Shown here one piece after another: positions 51,765 to 58,826 of a stretch of DNA of 64,000 nt (its first letter is position 1; each line of letters starts with the position of its first letter). Both the position numbers and the translations under genes were made by a program. Origin of the DNA: an uncultured Prevotellaceae bacterium. GTDB taxonomy: Bacteria; Bacteroidota; Bacteroidia; Bacteroidales; Muribaculaceae. The notes beneath the pieces were generated by a model. That model was not told the DNA's origin. It ran no database searches and was given only the letters and a program-made list of their open reading frames with translations. The DNA lies in the NCBI GenBank assembly GCA_900316835.1, contig ONEL01000015.1:1-64000 (forward strand), given 5' to 3'.

Positions 51765-52823
51765 CTATACAACCCATGGGCGCAGCTCATTATCATTGAG
51801 ACAGAGTGCCAAGTGGATAGCAAGCTCACGCATTTCCACGTTTTCCTTGAAGTGTTGCGGCAACACATCATATCCCACAGCAGCACCCAAGATGTTACCG
51901 GCAACCGCACCTGTGCTGTCGCTGTCGCCACTGTGGTTGACGGCAGCTATCATAGCCCGCTCAAAGTCGTTGAAATGGCGCGCCACGCAAAAGAGAGCAA
52001 TAGCAAGCGCCTCGTCGCCAACCCATCCCTGCCCCAGGCGGTTGATGCAATCAACGTCGGTGTCAACACTATTAGCCAGCTCCAGCGCGCGACTCATCAA
52101 GCTGTTTAGCTCGTCAACTTCATTGCCCCAATGATTAAACATTGCGCCACATCGATCCATGCTCTCAACAACATAGCTCTCCAGCGCCTCAAGAGTGGGA
52201 TGCTCATCAAGGACAAGTTTATAAACCAAGTGTGCCGCCACGCCGGCAGGAATGTAGCCCAACGGATGATGATGAGTGATGCGCGCCGCTTGTGCCGCAA
52301 GCTGTATCACCCCTTCATCATCAAGCTCACCAGTAGCTGCAGCCCACAACCCCACTGGAGCCACCCTCATCACACCTCCACAACCCTTGCTGTTGTTACT
52401 TGCAGGCTGCCCATGATAAATATATTCCAGCGCGGTCATGCAAGTCATGCCTGGTGCACGGCGCACGTTAAGCGCCGGAATGTGAGCCAGCCAGTTGTCG
52501 GAGCTGCGAAACTTTGCCCCACTCTGCGTGCAGTACCAGTCGATGTAAGCGTCACGAATTCCATCAAGTGGCGTTAGCCCCTTCTCGCCTGCATAAAGCA
52601 AGCCATAGGCTGTGAAAAACGTCATCTGTGTATCATCGCTCACCACACCTTTATCAACCTGAAATTCAGGACGTAGGTAATCCTGCTGAGTATACAGGCG
52701 AGTTATACCCTTATCACCGAACCGCCGCAGAATCTCACTATAGCTGTCAAATTCCACTGTATAGCCCAGCGCATCGCCTATGGCACCGCCCACCAGCGAC
52801 CCTTTTACTCTGTCTAATATCAT
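51765..52823 (-). CDS. ADP-ribosylglycohydrolase family protein
   Basis: A 352-aa ARH/DraG-fold hydrolase that removes ADP-ribose from proteins or splits related N- or O-glycosidic bonds using two Mg ions. N-terminal GSLVGGAIGDALGYTVEFDS contains the G-D-A-L-G motif; VVSDDTQMTFFTAYGLL (about 60) gives D-D-T metal ligands; HHHPLGYIPAG (about 190) and NHSGDSDSTGAVAGNILGAA (about 285) complete the site. Metal and substrate residues are intact, so it should be active. It overlaps the macrodomain-like gene by four bases and ends the NAD/ADP-ribose operon. Confidence 0.9.
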   Translation of the reverse strand: MILDRVKGSLVGGAIGDALGYTVEFDSYSEILRRFGDKGITRLYTQQDYLRPEFQVDKGVVSDDTQMTFFTAYGLLYAGEKGLTPLDGIRDAYIDWYCTQSGAKFRSSDNWLAHIPALNVRRAPGMTCMTALEYIYHGQPASNNSKGCGGVMRVAPVGLWAAATGELDDEGVIQLAAQAARITHHHPLGYIPAGVAAHLVYKLVLDEHPTLEALESYVVESMDRCGAMFNHWGNEVDELNSLMSRALELANSVDTDVDCINRLGQGWVGDEALAIALFCVARHFNDFERAMIAAVNHSGDSDSTGAVAGNILGAAVGYDVLPQHFKENVEMRELAIHLALCLNDNELRPWVV

Positions 52824-53218
52824 TCTTGCTCTTTGTTCAAAATATCTACAAACACCTCTGGAAGCAACACGTTGGGAGCATCAAGAGCCTTGGCGAAGAG
52901 GGGCGCGATTTCCTCGGGCGTGAATCCCGCGATACCACAGCCAATGGGAGTGACGAGGAAAGTGAGGTCAGGATGCTCGGCAGCGAAGGCAATGAAGTCG
53001 TCAACATAGGGAGCTATAGTCTCTACCCCTCCCTGCATGGTGGGAATGGCATAACTTTGTCCTGTGAGACCGACACCCACTCCCCACTCGGCACCAAACT
53101 TCATGTGAGCCACCCAGGCAGCTCCACCACCGTGCATTCCAGCAAGATTGCTACCAAAAACAAAGATTTCTCCGGAGCTTAGGCTGTCGATATAGGCTGG
53201 TGTAAATTTAGTTCTCAT
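52820..53218 (-). CDS. Macrodomain-like (A1S_2505-type) protein
   Basis: This 132-aa protein reads EIFVFGSNLAGMHGGGAAWV, then VGLTGQSYAIPTMQGG and FLVTPIGCGIAGFTPEEIAP. The N-L-A-G-x-H-G-G-G-A-A and T-x-I-G-C-G-x-A-G patterns match the A1S_2505-type family, whose fold is related to macrodomains that bind ADP-ribose. In this operon, next to an ADP-ribosylglycohydrolase (four-base overlap), ADP-ribose binding or hydrolysis is likely (inference). It is complete and short for a single macrodomain. A 107-bp repeat-containing gap separates it from the sirtuin gene upstream. Confidence 0.78.
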   Translation of the reverse strand: MRTKFTPAYIDSLSSGEIFVFGSNLAGMHGGGAAWVAHMKFGAEWGVGVGLTGQSYAIPTMQGGVETIAPYVDDFIAFAAEHPDLTFLVTPIGCGIAGFTPEEIAPLFAKALDAPNVLLPEVFVDILNKEQE

Positions 53219-53220
53219 AA

Positions 53221-53322
53221 TTTTAAAGTGCGAAGCACGCCCCTTGTCCAGCAGTAATGGGCGCTTCGCTTAAAATTCATTAAAAATTAATATAAAAATT
53301 TTCATCTCTCTACAATAGCTAA
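53221..53322. repeat. Dispersed repeat inside the NAD/ADP-ribose operon
   Basis: TTAAAGTGCGAAGCACGCCC and AGTAATGGGCGCTTCGCTTA AAATTC with the following AT-rich 45 bp match 58185-58280 and 25563-25635. The element lies between sirtuin and macrodomain-like genes, so it is transcribed with them if they form one operon. Confidence 0.75.
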
Positions 53323-53325
53323 ATA

Positions 53326-54030
53326 CTACTGCTGTTTAGTTAGTATTTCAAAAAGTTCAGCAACACCCTCGGTGGCTGGCTTGGCAATGACATGAACATA
53401 GTCAGGCACAGCACTGGGATTGGGGTCGATGTAATAGACCTGAGCATTGCGTGGCGCATAGTGTAGCAGCGACGCAGCCGGGTATACAACCAGCGAGGTT
53501 CCTATCACCACAAACACGTCGGCCTTCTGTGCCAGCATGCAAGCACGGTCGAAATTGGGCACTGCTTCTTGGAAGAAGACAATGTGAGGACGCACCGGGT
53601 CGCCATAGCTGTCGCGAGTGTCGACGCTGGTCACAAGCCCCTTATCGGTGAGTTGGTCGCAGGGCAGTTGATACACACGGCTCTCGTCGCGCAGTGAGCG
53701 CACCTTCATGAGCTCACCATGCAGGTGAAGCACGTTGCTTGAACCGGCACGCTCATGCAGGTCATCAACATTTTGAGTAATAACGTCTACATCAAAATAC
53801 TTCTCCAGTTCCACCAGCCCACGATGAGCGGCATTGGGTTTCACCGTCACCAACTGCGCCCGTCGCTCGTTGTAGAACTTGTGAATCAATGCGGGGTTAC
53901 GCAAGAAGCCATCATGGCTAGCCACATCCATCACAGGATAGTTTTCCCACAAGCCTCCCGCGTCGCGAAAAGTTGTTATTCCACTCTCGGCACTAATACC
54001 AGCGCCCGATGATACTACTAATTTTTTCAT
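53326..54030 (-). CDS. Sirtuin, NAD-dependent protein deacylase
   Basis: The 234-aa protein from the ATG at 54030 has the Sir2 motifs: SSGAGISAESGITTFRDAGG (GAGxSxxSGIPxFR region, with T-T for P), TQNVDDLHERAGSSN (TQNxDxLHxxAG), LHLHGELMKV (catalytic His), VRPHIVFFQEAVP (x-x-F-G-E-x region), VIGTSLVVYPAASL and a C-terminal NPS strand. The Y-N-E-R-R segment (about 46) resembles the Tyr-Arg pair of class III deacylases (SIRT5, CobB), which prefer succinyl or malonyl lysine. The four zinc cysteines of many sirtuins are lacking. It uses NAD and yields O-acyl-ADP-ribose, linking it to the next two genes. Confidence 0.9.
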   Translation of the reverse strand: MKKLVVSSGAGISAESGITTFRDAGGLWENYPVMDVASHDGFLRNPALIHKFYNERRAQLVTVKPNAAHRGLVELEKYFDVDVITQNVDDLHERAGSSNVLHLHGELMKVRSLRDESRVYQLPCDQLTDKGLVTSVDTRDSYGDPVRPHIVFFQEAVPNFDRACMLAQKADVFVVIGTSLVVYPAASLLHYAPRNAQVYYIDPNPSAVPDYVHVIAKPATEGVAELFEILTKQQ

Positions 54031-54059
54031 AATTGTCTTGTTTTTATGTTGTTGTAAAA

Positions 54060-54746
54060 TCAAAATTCTAGCCTAAAACCTTTTTGCTTCAGTTCGCTAT
54101 ATTTTGCGGCATTGAACCTGAACAAAAATGGTTGTCGCCGCTCTTGAGCGCTGGTTTTCACCTGCGTGAGCAACTCAAGATGCTGCATTTTCTTATAGAA
54201 GTTTCGTCGATCAAATTTCACATCAAGAATTGCCTCATAGAGCAACTGTAACTCCTTGACAGTAAACTCGGGAGGTAAAAGCTCAAAGCCCACTGGCTCA
54301 AAGTGAATTTGCCTACGAATCTCCTGGATTGCGGTGCGCAAAATTCTATCGTGATCGAAAGCCAATGACGGCACTTCGTCGAGAGAAAACCACCCGGCAC
54401 GGGCAGCATCATCACCTGCCACCACATCCTGCAAACGCACCAGCGCATAATAAGCGATGGTTATCACACGCTCGCGCGGGTCACGGTCGGGGTCGGTAAA
54501 GGTATGGAATTGCTTTATATAGGCAGTTTTGAGTCCTGTTTCTTCCTGAAGTTCTCGCAACGCCCCTTGTTCGGCGCTTTCATCCATGCGCAGGAAACCT
54601 CCCGGCAGAGCCCATTTTCCTTTAAACGGTTCCACTCCACGCTCCACCAGCAACACCTTCAACCGCGAGCCATCGAAGCCAAAAATCACACAATCGGTGG
54701 TAACGCTAGGATGAGGATATTTATAACTGTATTTAGCTTTTTCCAT
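54060..54746 (-). CDS. NrtR/AraR-type Nudix-fold regulator
   Basis: A 228-aa protein with N-terminal Nudix domain (about 10-145) and C-terminal winged helix (about 150-228; FDRRNFYKKMQHLELLTQV). The Nudix box GFLRMDESAEQGALRELQEE, then T-G-L, keeps G, E, R-E, E-E, so it may still hydrolyse a substrate. This architecture is found in NrtR, which represses NAD genes and is released by ADP-ribose, and in the Bacteroides sugar regulator BT0354 type. Here the neighbours (sirtuin, macrodomain-like, ADP-ribosylglycohydrolase) favour an NAD or ADP-ribose signal (inference). It is first in the operon, behind a full promoter. Confidence 0.87.
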   Translation of the reverse strand: MEKAKYSYKYPHPSVTTDCVIFGFDGSRLKVLLVERGVEPFKGKWALPGGFLRMDESAEQGALRELQEETGLKTAYIKQFHTFTDPDRDPRERVITIAYYALVRLQDVVAGDDAARAGWFSLDEVPSLAFDHDRILRTAIQEIRRQIHFEPVGFELLPPEFTVKELQLLYEAILDVKFDRRNFYKKMQHLELLTQVKTSAQERRQPFLFRFNAAKYSELKQKGFRLEF

Positions 54747-54789
54747 AATGCCAAGAATTTAGGAAGTATGAATTGGTGTAATTTTTACG

Positions 54790-54821
54790 CAAAAATAAGC
54801 TGTATATATTTATTATCCAAA
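54790..54821 (-). promoter_or_regulatory. Consensus promoter of the NAD/ADP-ribose operon
   Basis: Minus strand TTTG (54821-54818), 20-bp spacer, TATTTTTG (54797-54790). Leader about 40 bases before the ATG at 54746. The palindrome needed for NrtR autoregulation was not identified. Confidence 0.7.
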
Positions 54822-55310
54822 TTTTTTATTGATTTTTTTCAAATGCCACCCAATAATTTCTTGCTTCTATAGATTGTGGAGGCTGATGCAAAACTTCTGA
54901 ATCTAATGAGAACTCTGGCTGCTGCAATACTTCTGAATCTAATGAGAACTCCTCCTCTAAGATAGAGGAGGTGCCCGAAGGGCGGAGGAGTATGATTGTG
55001 TAGAATGAGCTGATAATCAATATCATAAACAGATTTAGTAGTTTTCATACTCCCCCCCGCCCCCTCTATCTTAGAGTGGGAGCTGCACCCTTTATCACAC
55101 TTTTGCAATACCATCAAATTAAAAAGGCGCTTCGCGCTAAAATTCAGCTATAATGTGAAAATGATTTTAGCGCGACAGCGCTTTAATTTCCCGGCGCGAG
55201 CCGGCTTTTTTGGCGCCGTGAGGCGCGACTTTTCGATAAAATTCCCTAGGCGATGAATTTATTTTATTTGTTCTTATTCAGCAATGTCTAGACCGACAAG
55301 TTTTGAGTAT
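54822..55310. repeat. Repeat-rich gene-free stretch upstream of the Nudix regulator
   Basis: Two identical 22-bp direct repeats (CTTCTGAATCTAATGAGAAC region, 54893 and 54929) lie 36 bp apart. CCTCTAAGATAGAGG (54955-54969) and CCTCTATCTTAGAG (55063-55076) are near-palindromes in inverted relation, with a GGTGCCCGAAGGGCGGAGGAG segment; such pieces are common in Bacteroidota intergenic DNA. 55117-55250 holds the GGCGCTTCGCGCTAAAATTC / GATTTTAGCGCGACAGCGC hairpins, shared with 58330-58400. Open frames here are repeat artefacts. Confidence 0.6.
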
Positions 55311-55320
55311 TTGCAAATAA

Positions 55321-55356
55321 TCAGGCACTACTCAACATAAGCCGAGCAGTGCCTGA
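55321..55356 (-). terminator. Hairpin after the BspA-type gene
   Basis: TCAGGCACT-A-CTC (55321-55333) pairs with GAG-C-AGTGCCTGA (55344-55356) with one mismatch, 25 bases beyond the stop codon. Read leftwards it is followed by TTATTTGC, a weak T tract. Confidence 0.7.
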
Positions 55357-55380
55357 AAACGTGAGACTATTAATTGATTG

Positions 55381-57591
55381 TTATAGTCCCAAGATAATAT
55401 TATAGACAGCAGTCACGTCGCTACCGGTGACCTCGCCGTCGCCATTCTGGTCGCCATTGACAATAGCGCTGCTATCGTTGTAGAGGATAAAGTTGTAAAG
55501 CGCCGTCACGTCGCTACCGGTGCACTCATCATCATAGTTCACATCGCCAGGAGCAAATGGAACCTCGACGATATTGACAAAATCACTCCACGGCCACTTC
55601 GCCTGATAGACATCCTTTGTGCCTTGAGGCACATATAATGTACAATTGTTTTTGTCGACTCTTATAAACACATTAGAATACATTGAAACTTTATCTGGAC
55701 TTAGGATTTTACTTTTGATTGAGGTCAAGCCAGAGCAATAACGAAAGGCTTCGTTGCCAATCGTCGTCACAGAGTTGGGGATGGTCACCGAGGTCAAGCC
55801 AGTGCAATAGTCGAAGGCATAGTCTTTTATCGTCGTCACCGAGTTGGGGATAGTTAACTGAGTCAAGCCACTGCAACCAGCGAAAGCATAGTTGCCAATT
55901 GTCGTCACCGAGTTGGGGATGGTCACATCGGTTAAGCCAGAACAACCCGAGAAGGCTCTTTCGCCAATCGACGTCACCGAGTTTGGGATGATCACCGAGG
56001 TCAAGCCTCCACAACCCCAGAAGGCACCGGGGCCAATCGTCGTCACCGAGTTGGGAATAATAGTGCTCTGGCATCCCGTAATAAGAGTATTGCTCTCGGT
56101 CTCTATTATTGCATTGCAACTGTTGCGGGAATCATATTTAGGGTTTCCATTTTCTACTACTATTGAGGTCAAGGCAGAACACCATCTGAAGGCATCGTTG
56201 CCAATAGACGTCACTGAGTTGGGGATAGTTAACTGAGTCAAGCCACTGCAACCAAAGAAGGCACTACTGCCAATCGTCGTCACCGAGTTGCCAATTGTCA
56301 CCGAGGTCAAGCCAGTGCAACCATAGAAGGCTCGGTCGCCGATTGTCGTCACCGAGTTGGGGATAATAGTGCTCTTACATCCCACGATAAGAGTATTGCT
56401 CTCAGTCTCTATTATTGCATTGCAGTTGTTGCGTGAGTCATATTTAAGGCTCCCATTTTCTACTACTATTGATGTCAAGCCAGTGCAATACTCGAAGGCC
56501 CGGTCGCCAATCGTGGTTACCGAGTTGGGGATGGTCACCGAGGTCAAGCCAGTACAACCGGCGAAGGCTTCGTAGCCAATCGTTGTCACCGATTGACCAA
56601 GGGTAACCGATGTCAAGCCAGAGCAACCACCAAAGGCACTTTCGCCAATCGACGTCACAGAGTTGGGGATGGTCACCAATGTCAAGCCAGAACAATACCG
56701 GAAGGCGCCGTCGCCAATCGTCGTCACCGAGTTGGGGATGGTCAGCGATGTCAAGCCAGTGCACTCATCGAAGGCATAGTCGCCAATCGTCGTCACCGAG
56801 TTACCAATTGTCACCGAGGTCAAGGCAAAACACCATCCGAAGGCACTGCGACCAATCTCAGTAACCGAGTTAGGTATGGTCACCGAGGTCAGGTTGCTCA
56901 TTCCATAGCACAAATAATTTGGTATTTTCTCAACTTCTTCTCCAAAGGTGAAAGTCTTGATGTTTGCTCTAATATCATAGAACGGATTGGTATAACTGTC
57001 ATAATAATTAGCACAGGATTTTGCGTTCCATGTTACTGAGGTCAAGCCAGTGCAACCATTGAAGGCACCGTCGCCAATCTTTGTCACAGAGTTGGGGATG
57101 GTCACCTCGGTCAAACCAGTGCATTCATAGAAGGCTCCGCCGCCAATCGTCGTCACAGAGTTGGGGATGGTCACCGAAGTCAAGCCAGTGCAACCAGAGA
57201 AAGCAGACATGTAAATCGTCGTCACCGAGTTGGGAATGGTCACCTCGGTCAAGCCAGAGCATTCATAGAAGGCCCATTTGCCAATCGTCGTCACCGAGTT
57301 GGGGATAGTCACCTCAGTCAAGCCTGTGCAACCATAGAAGGCACCGCCGCCAATCGTTGTCACCGAGTAAGTAGTGCCATTGTACGTCACACTTTCAGGG
57401 ATTACCAAAGCTCCACTGAGATTGGAATATCTGGGGTATGAAGTTGTTTCAAACGTCACCGTAACGCTCGTGCCGTCGCCGTTTTTGTTGTAGCACAGTC
57501 CATCGACCATGAAGTCATAGGCACTCGCCACTTGCGACAGCATTGCCAATAGCAATGCGAGCAATAATGATTTGAGTATATTTTGTTTCAT
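55381..57591 (-). CDS. BspA-type leucine-rich repeat surface protein with dockerin-like tail
   Basis: A 736-aa secreted protein: signal peptide (MKQNILKSLLLALLLAMLSQ), then about 20 LRR_5/BspA repeats of 23 residues with consensus like LTSVTIPNSVTTIGDGAFxx, interrupted by two longer repeats with IVVENGNPKYDSRNSCNAII, and near the C-terminus GDVNYDDECTGSDVTALYNF and GDQNGDGEVTGSDVTAVYNI. The C-terminal region has two dockerin-like halves (first degraded). BspA repeats bind host proteins and aid adhesion in oral and gut bacteria. The DNA repeats of 69 bp make this gene prone to copy-number change. The leader is about 200 bases long from a promoter at 57797. Confidence 0.88.
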   Translation of the reverse strand: MKQNILKSLLLALLLAMLSQVASAYDFMVDGLCYNKNGDGTSVTVTFETTSYPRYSNLSGALVIPESVTYNGTTYSVTTIGGGAFYGCTGLTEVTIPNSVTTIGKWAFYECSGLTEVTIPNSVTTIYMSAFSGCTGLTSVTIPNSVTTIGGGAFYECTGLTEVTIPNSVTKIGDGAFNGCTGLTSVTWNAKSCANYYDSYTNPFYDIRANIKTFTFGEEVEKIPNYLCYGMSNLTSVTIPNSVTEIGRSAFGWCFALTSVTIGNSVTTIGDYAFDECTGLTSLTIPNSVTTIGDGAFRYCSGLTLVTIPNSVTSIGESAFGGCSGLTSVTLGQSVTTIGYEAFAGCTGLTSVTIPNSVTTIGDRAFEYCTGLTSIVVENGSLKYDSRNNCNAIIETESNTLIVGCKSTIIPNSVTTIGDRAFYGCTGLTSVTIGNSVTTIGSSAFFGCSGLTQLTIPNSVTSIGNDAFRWCSALTSIVVENGNPKYDSRNSCNAIIETESNTLITGCQSTIIPNSVTTIGPGAFWGCGGLTSVIIPNSVTSIGERAFSGCSGLTDVTIPNSVTTIGNYAFAGCSGLTQLTIPNSVTTIKDYAFDYCTGLTSVTIPNSVTTIGNEAFRYCSGLTSIKSKILSPDKVSMYSNVFIRVDKNNCTLYVPQGTKDVYQAKWPWSDFVNIVEVPFAPGDVNYDDECTGSDVTALYNFILYNDSSAIVNGDQNGDGEVTGSDVTAVYNIILGL

Positions 57592-57796
57592 AATTAATTG
57601 AATTTATTGTTAATATTTTTGTTTTTTGCTTTTAGTAATTCTACAATGATACTTCTTAATTGCTTGTTGACCACCATATTTTTGTTTTTTATCAATAATT
57701 GGGGCTCAATGCGTTAGTGTGGCACATTGGGTGCGTGTGCTGTATTTTGTGTTGCAACTGCATTACTATGGTCATGATAATGGTTTTATCCCGAAT

Positions 57797-57828
57797 GCAA
57801 ATTTAGCGCAAAATCATGGTTTGCGCAA
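57797..57828 (-). promoter_or_regulatory. Promoter of the BspA-type gene
   Basis: TAAATTTGC (57805-57797, minus strand) with TTG (57828-57826) 20 bp upstream. Its transcript would have a long leader of about 200 bases before the ATG at 57591, room for post-transcriptional control. Confidence 0.6.
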
Positions 57829-57899
57829 GCATTGATAATCAAAAAAATAAGTCCATTTTGGTCCATTTGAGTATTTTCTTGAAGACAATTACTAATAAT

Positions 57900-58620
57900 G
57901 AGTTTTCAGTCGTCAGTTTTCAGTTTATTTTTTTAAAAGACAATTACGGACTATGTCATTTTTTCTTTATTAATTAAGGACAATTGCTAGGATTTATTTT
58001 CAGACAATTGCAAACAATTACTAACAATTTAATTTTAGCGCGAAGCGCCTTTTAATTTTAGCGAAGCTTTCATTTTCGCCCGCAGGGCGGCACTTCAAGC
58101 CCCCGCGCCAACTAGAATTAGTGTCAATTAGTGTCAATTCGTGGTTCTCCCTTTGCGCCATGCTGCGCATGCCCCCCCATTTCAGTAGTAATGGGCGCTT
58201 CGCTTAAAATTCTATAAAAAATTAATTTTAAAATTTTCATCTTTCTACAATAGCTATTTTTAAGTGCGAAGCACGCCCCCTTCGTCGGTTGCGCCATGCT
58301 GCGCATGGAAATTAAAGAGCTACGCTCTAAAATTTAAAAGGCGCTTCGCGCTAAAATTCCCCTATAATGTAAAATTTCTTTTAGCGCTATAGCGCTTAAA
58401 TTTTAAAATAAATTTTAGCGAAGCTTTAATTTTAAGTGCGAAGCACGCCCCCCCCCTTTCTGTAGCAATGTTTTTTTCAAACAATTACAAACAATTTTAA
58501 TTTATCCCTTAGCTAGTGGGGCGTTATGTGCCATGTTGCGCATGGAAATTAAAGACTACGCTCTAAAATTAAAAAGGCGCTCCCGCTAAAATTCCATTAT
58601 GTATCAGAAAAATCAGTAGT
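57900..58620. repeat. Dispersed composite repeats, largest patch
   Basis: 57938-58009 matches 25420-25493. 58156-58257 matches 25539-25635. 58185-58280 matches 53221-53322. 58290-58400 matches parts of 43260-43345 and 55117-55190. 58470-58610 matches 43195-43345. GCGCGAAGCGC-type, GCGCTTCGCGC-type and GCCATG(C/T)TGCGCATGG cores form hairpins. This is the richest collection of the family in the window. Confidence 0.8.
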
Positions 58621-58719
58621 TTTTTAAAAACAAGCTAATTAAAATTTATATAGTTTATTTTTATAAAAATATGTTTACAATATATAAAAGTAATTCTTTT
58701 AAGAAAAATGAACACTTTT

Positions 58720-58754
58720 TTTGTTTTTTAATCGAAATATTATATCTATATTTG
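58720..58754 (+). promoter_or_regulatory. Promoter of the golvesin-domain amidase
   Basis: TTTG (58720-58723) and TATATTTG (58747-58754) with a 23-bp spacer, slightly longer than the usual 19-21. Leader about 65 bases to the ATG at 58827. Confidence 0.55.
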
Positions 58755-58826
58755 TAATCTAAAAGAAAGTGTGTTTGAGTACTATAACACATTGCACCTG
58801 CTATTTTGAACAAAAATTATAACGTC

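Larger units (their letters stand above)
57592..58826. other. 1.2-kb gene-free stretch
   Basis: Holds the BspA leader and promoter (57797-57828), then repeat patches at 57900-58620, and the promoter region of the golvesin-domain amidase (58720-58754). I see no gene. The base composition alternates between very AT-rich and short GC-rich palindromes. Confidence 0.6.

Noticed and set aside
54839..55117. 92-codon frame upstream of the Nudix regulator
   Set aside because: It runs through direct repeats and palindromes found in Bacteroidota intergenic DNA; another frame also gives repeats, as expected of non-coding repeats.
55381..57591. Regular 69-bp repeats that could look like a CRISPR or tandem array
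   Set aside because: They are in frame and encode leucine-rich repeats of a BspA-type protein; no unique spacers or cas genes exist.
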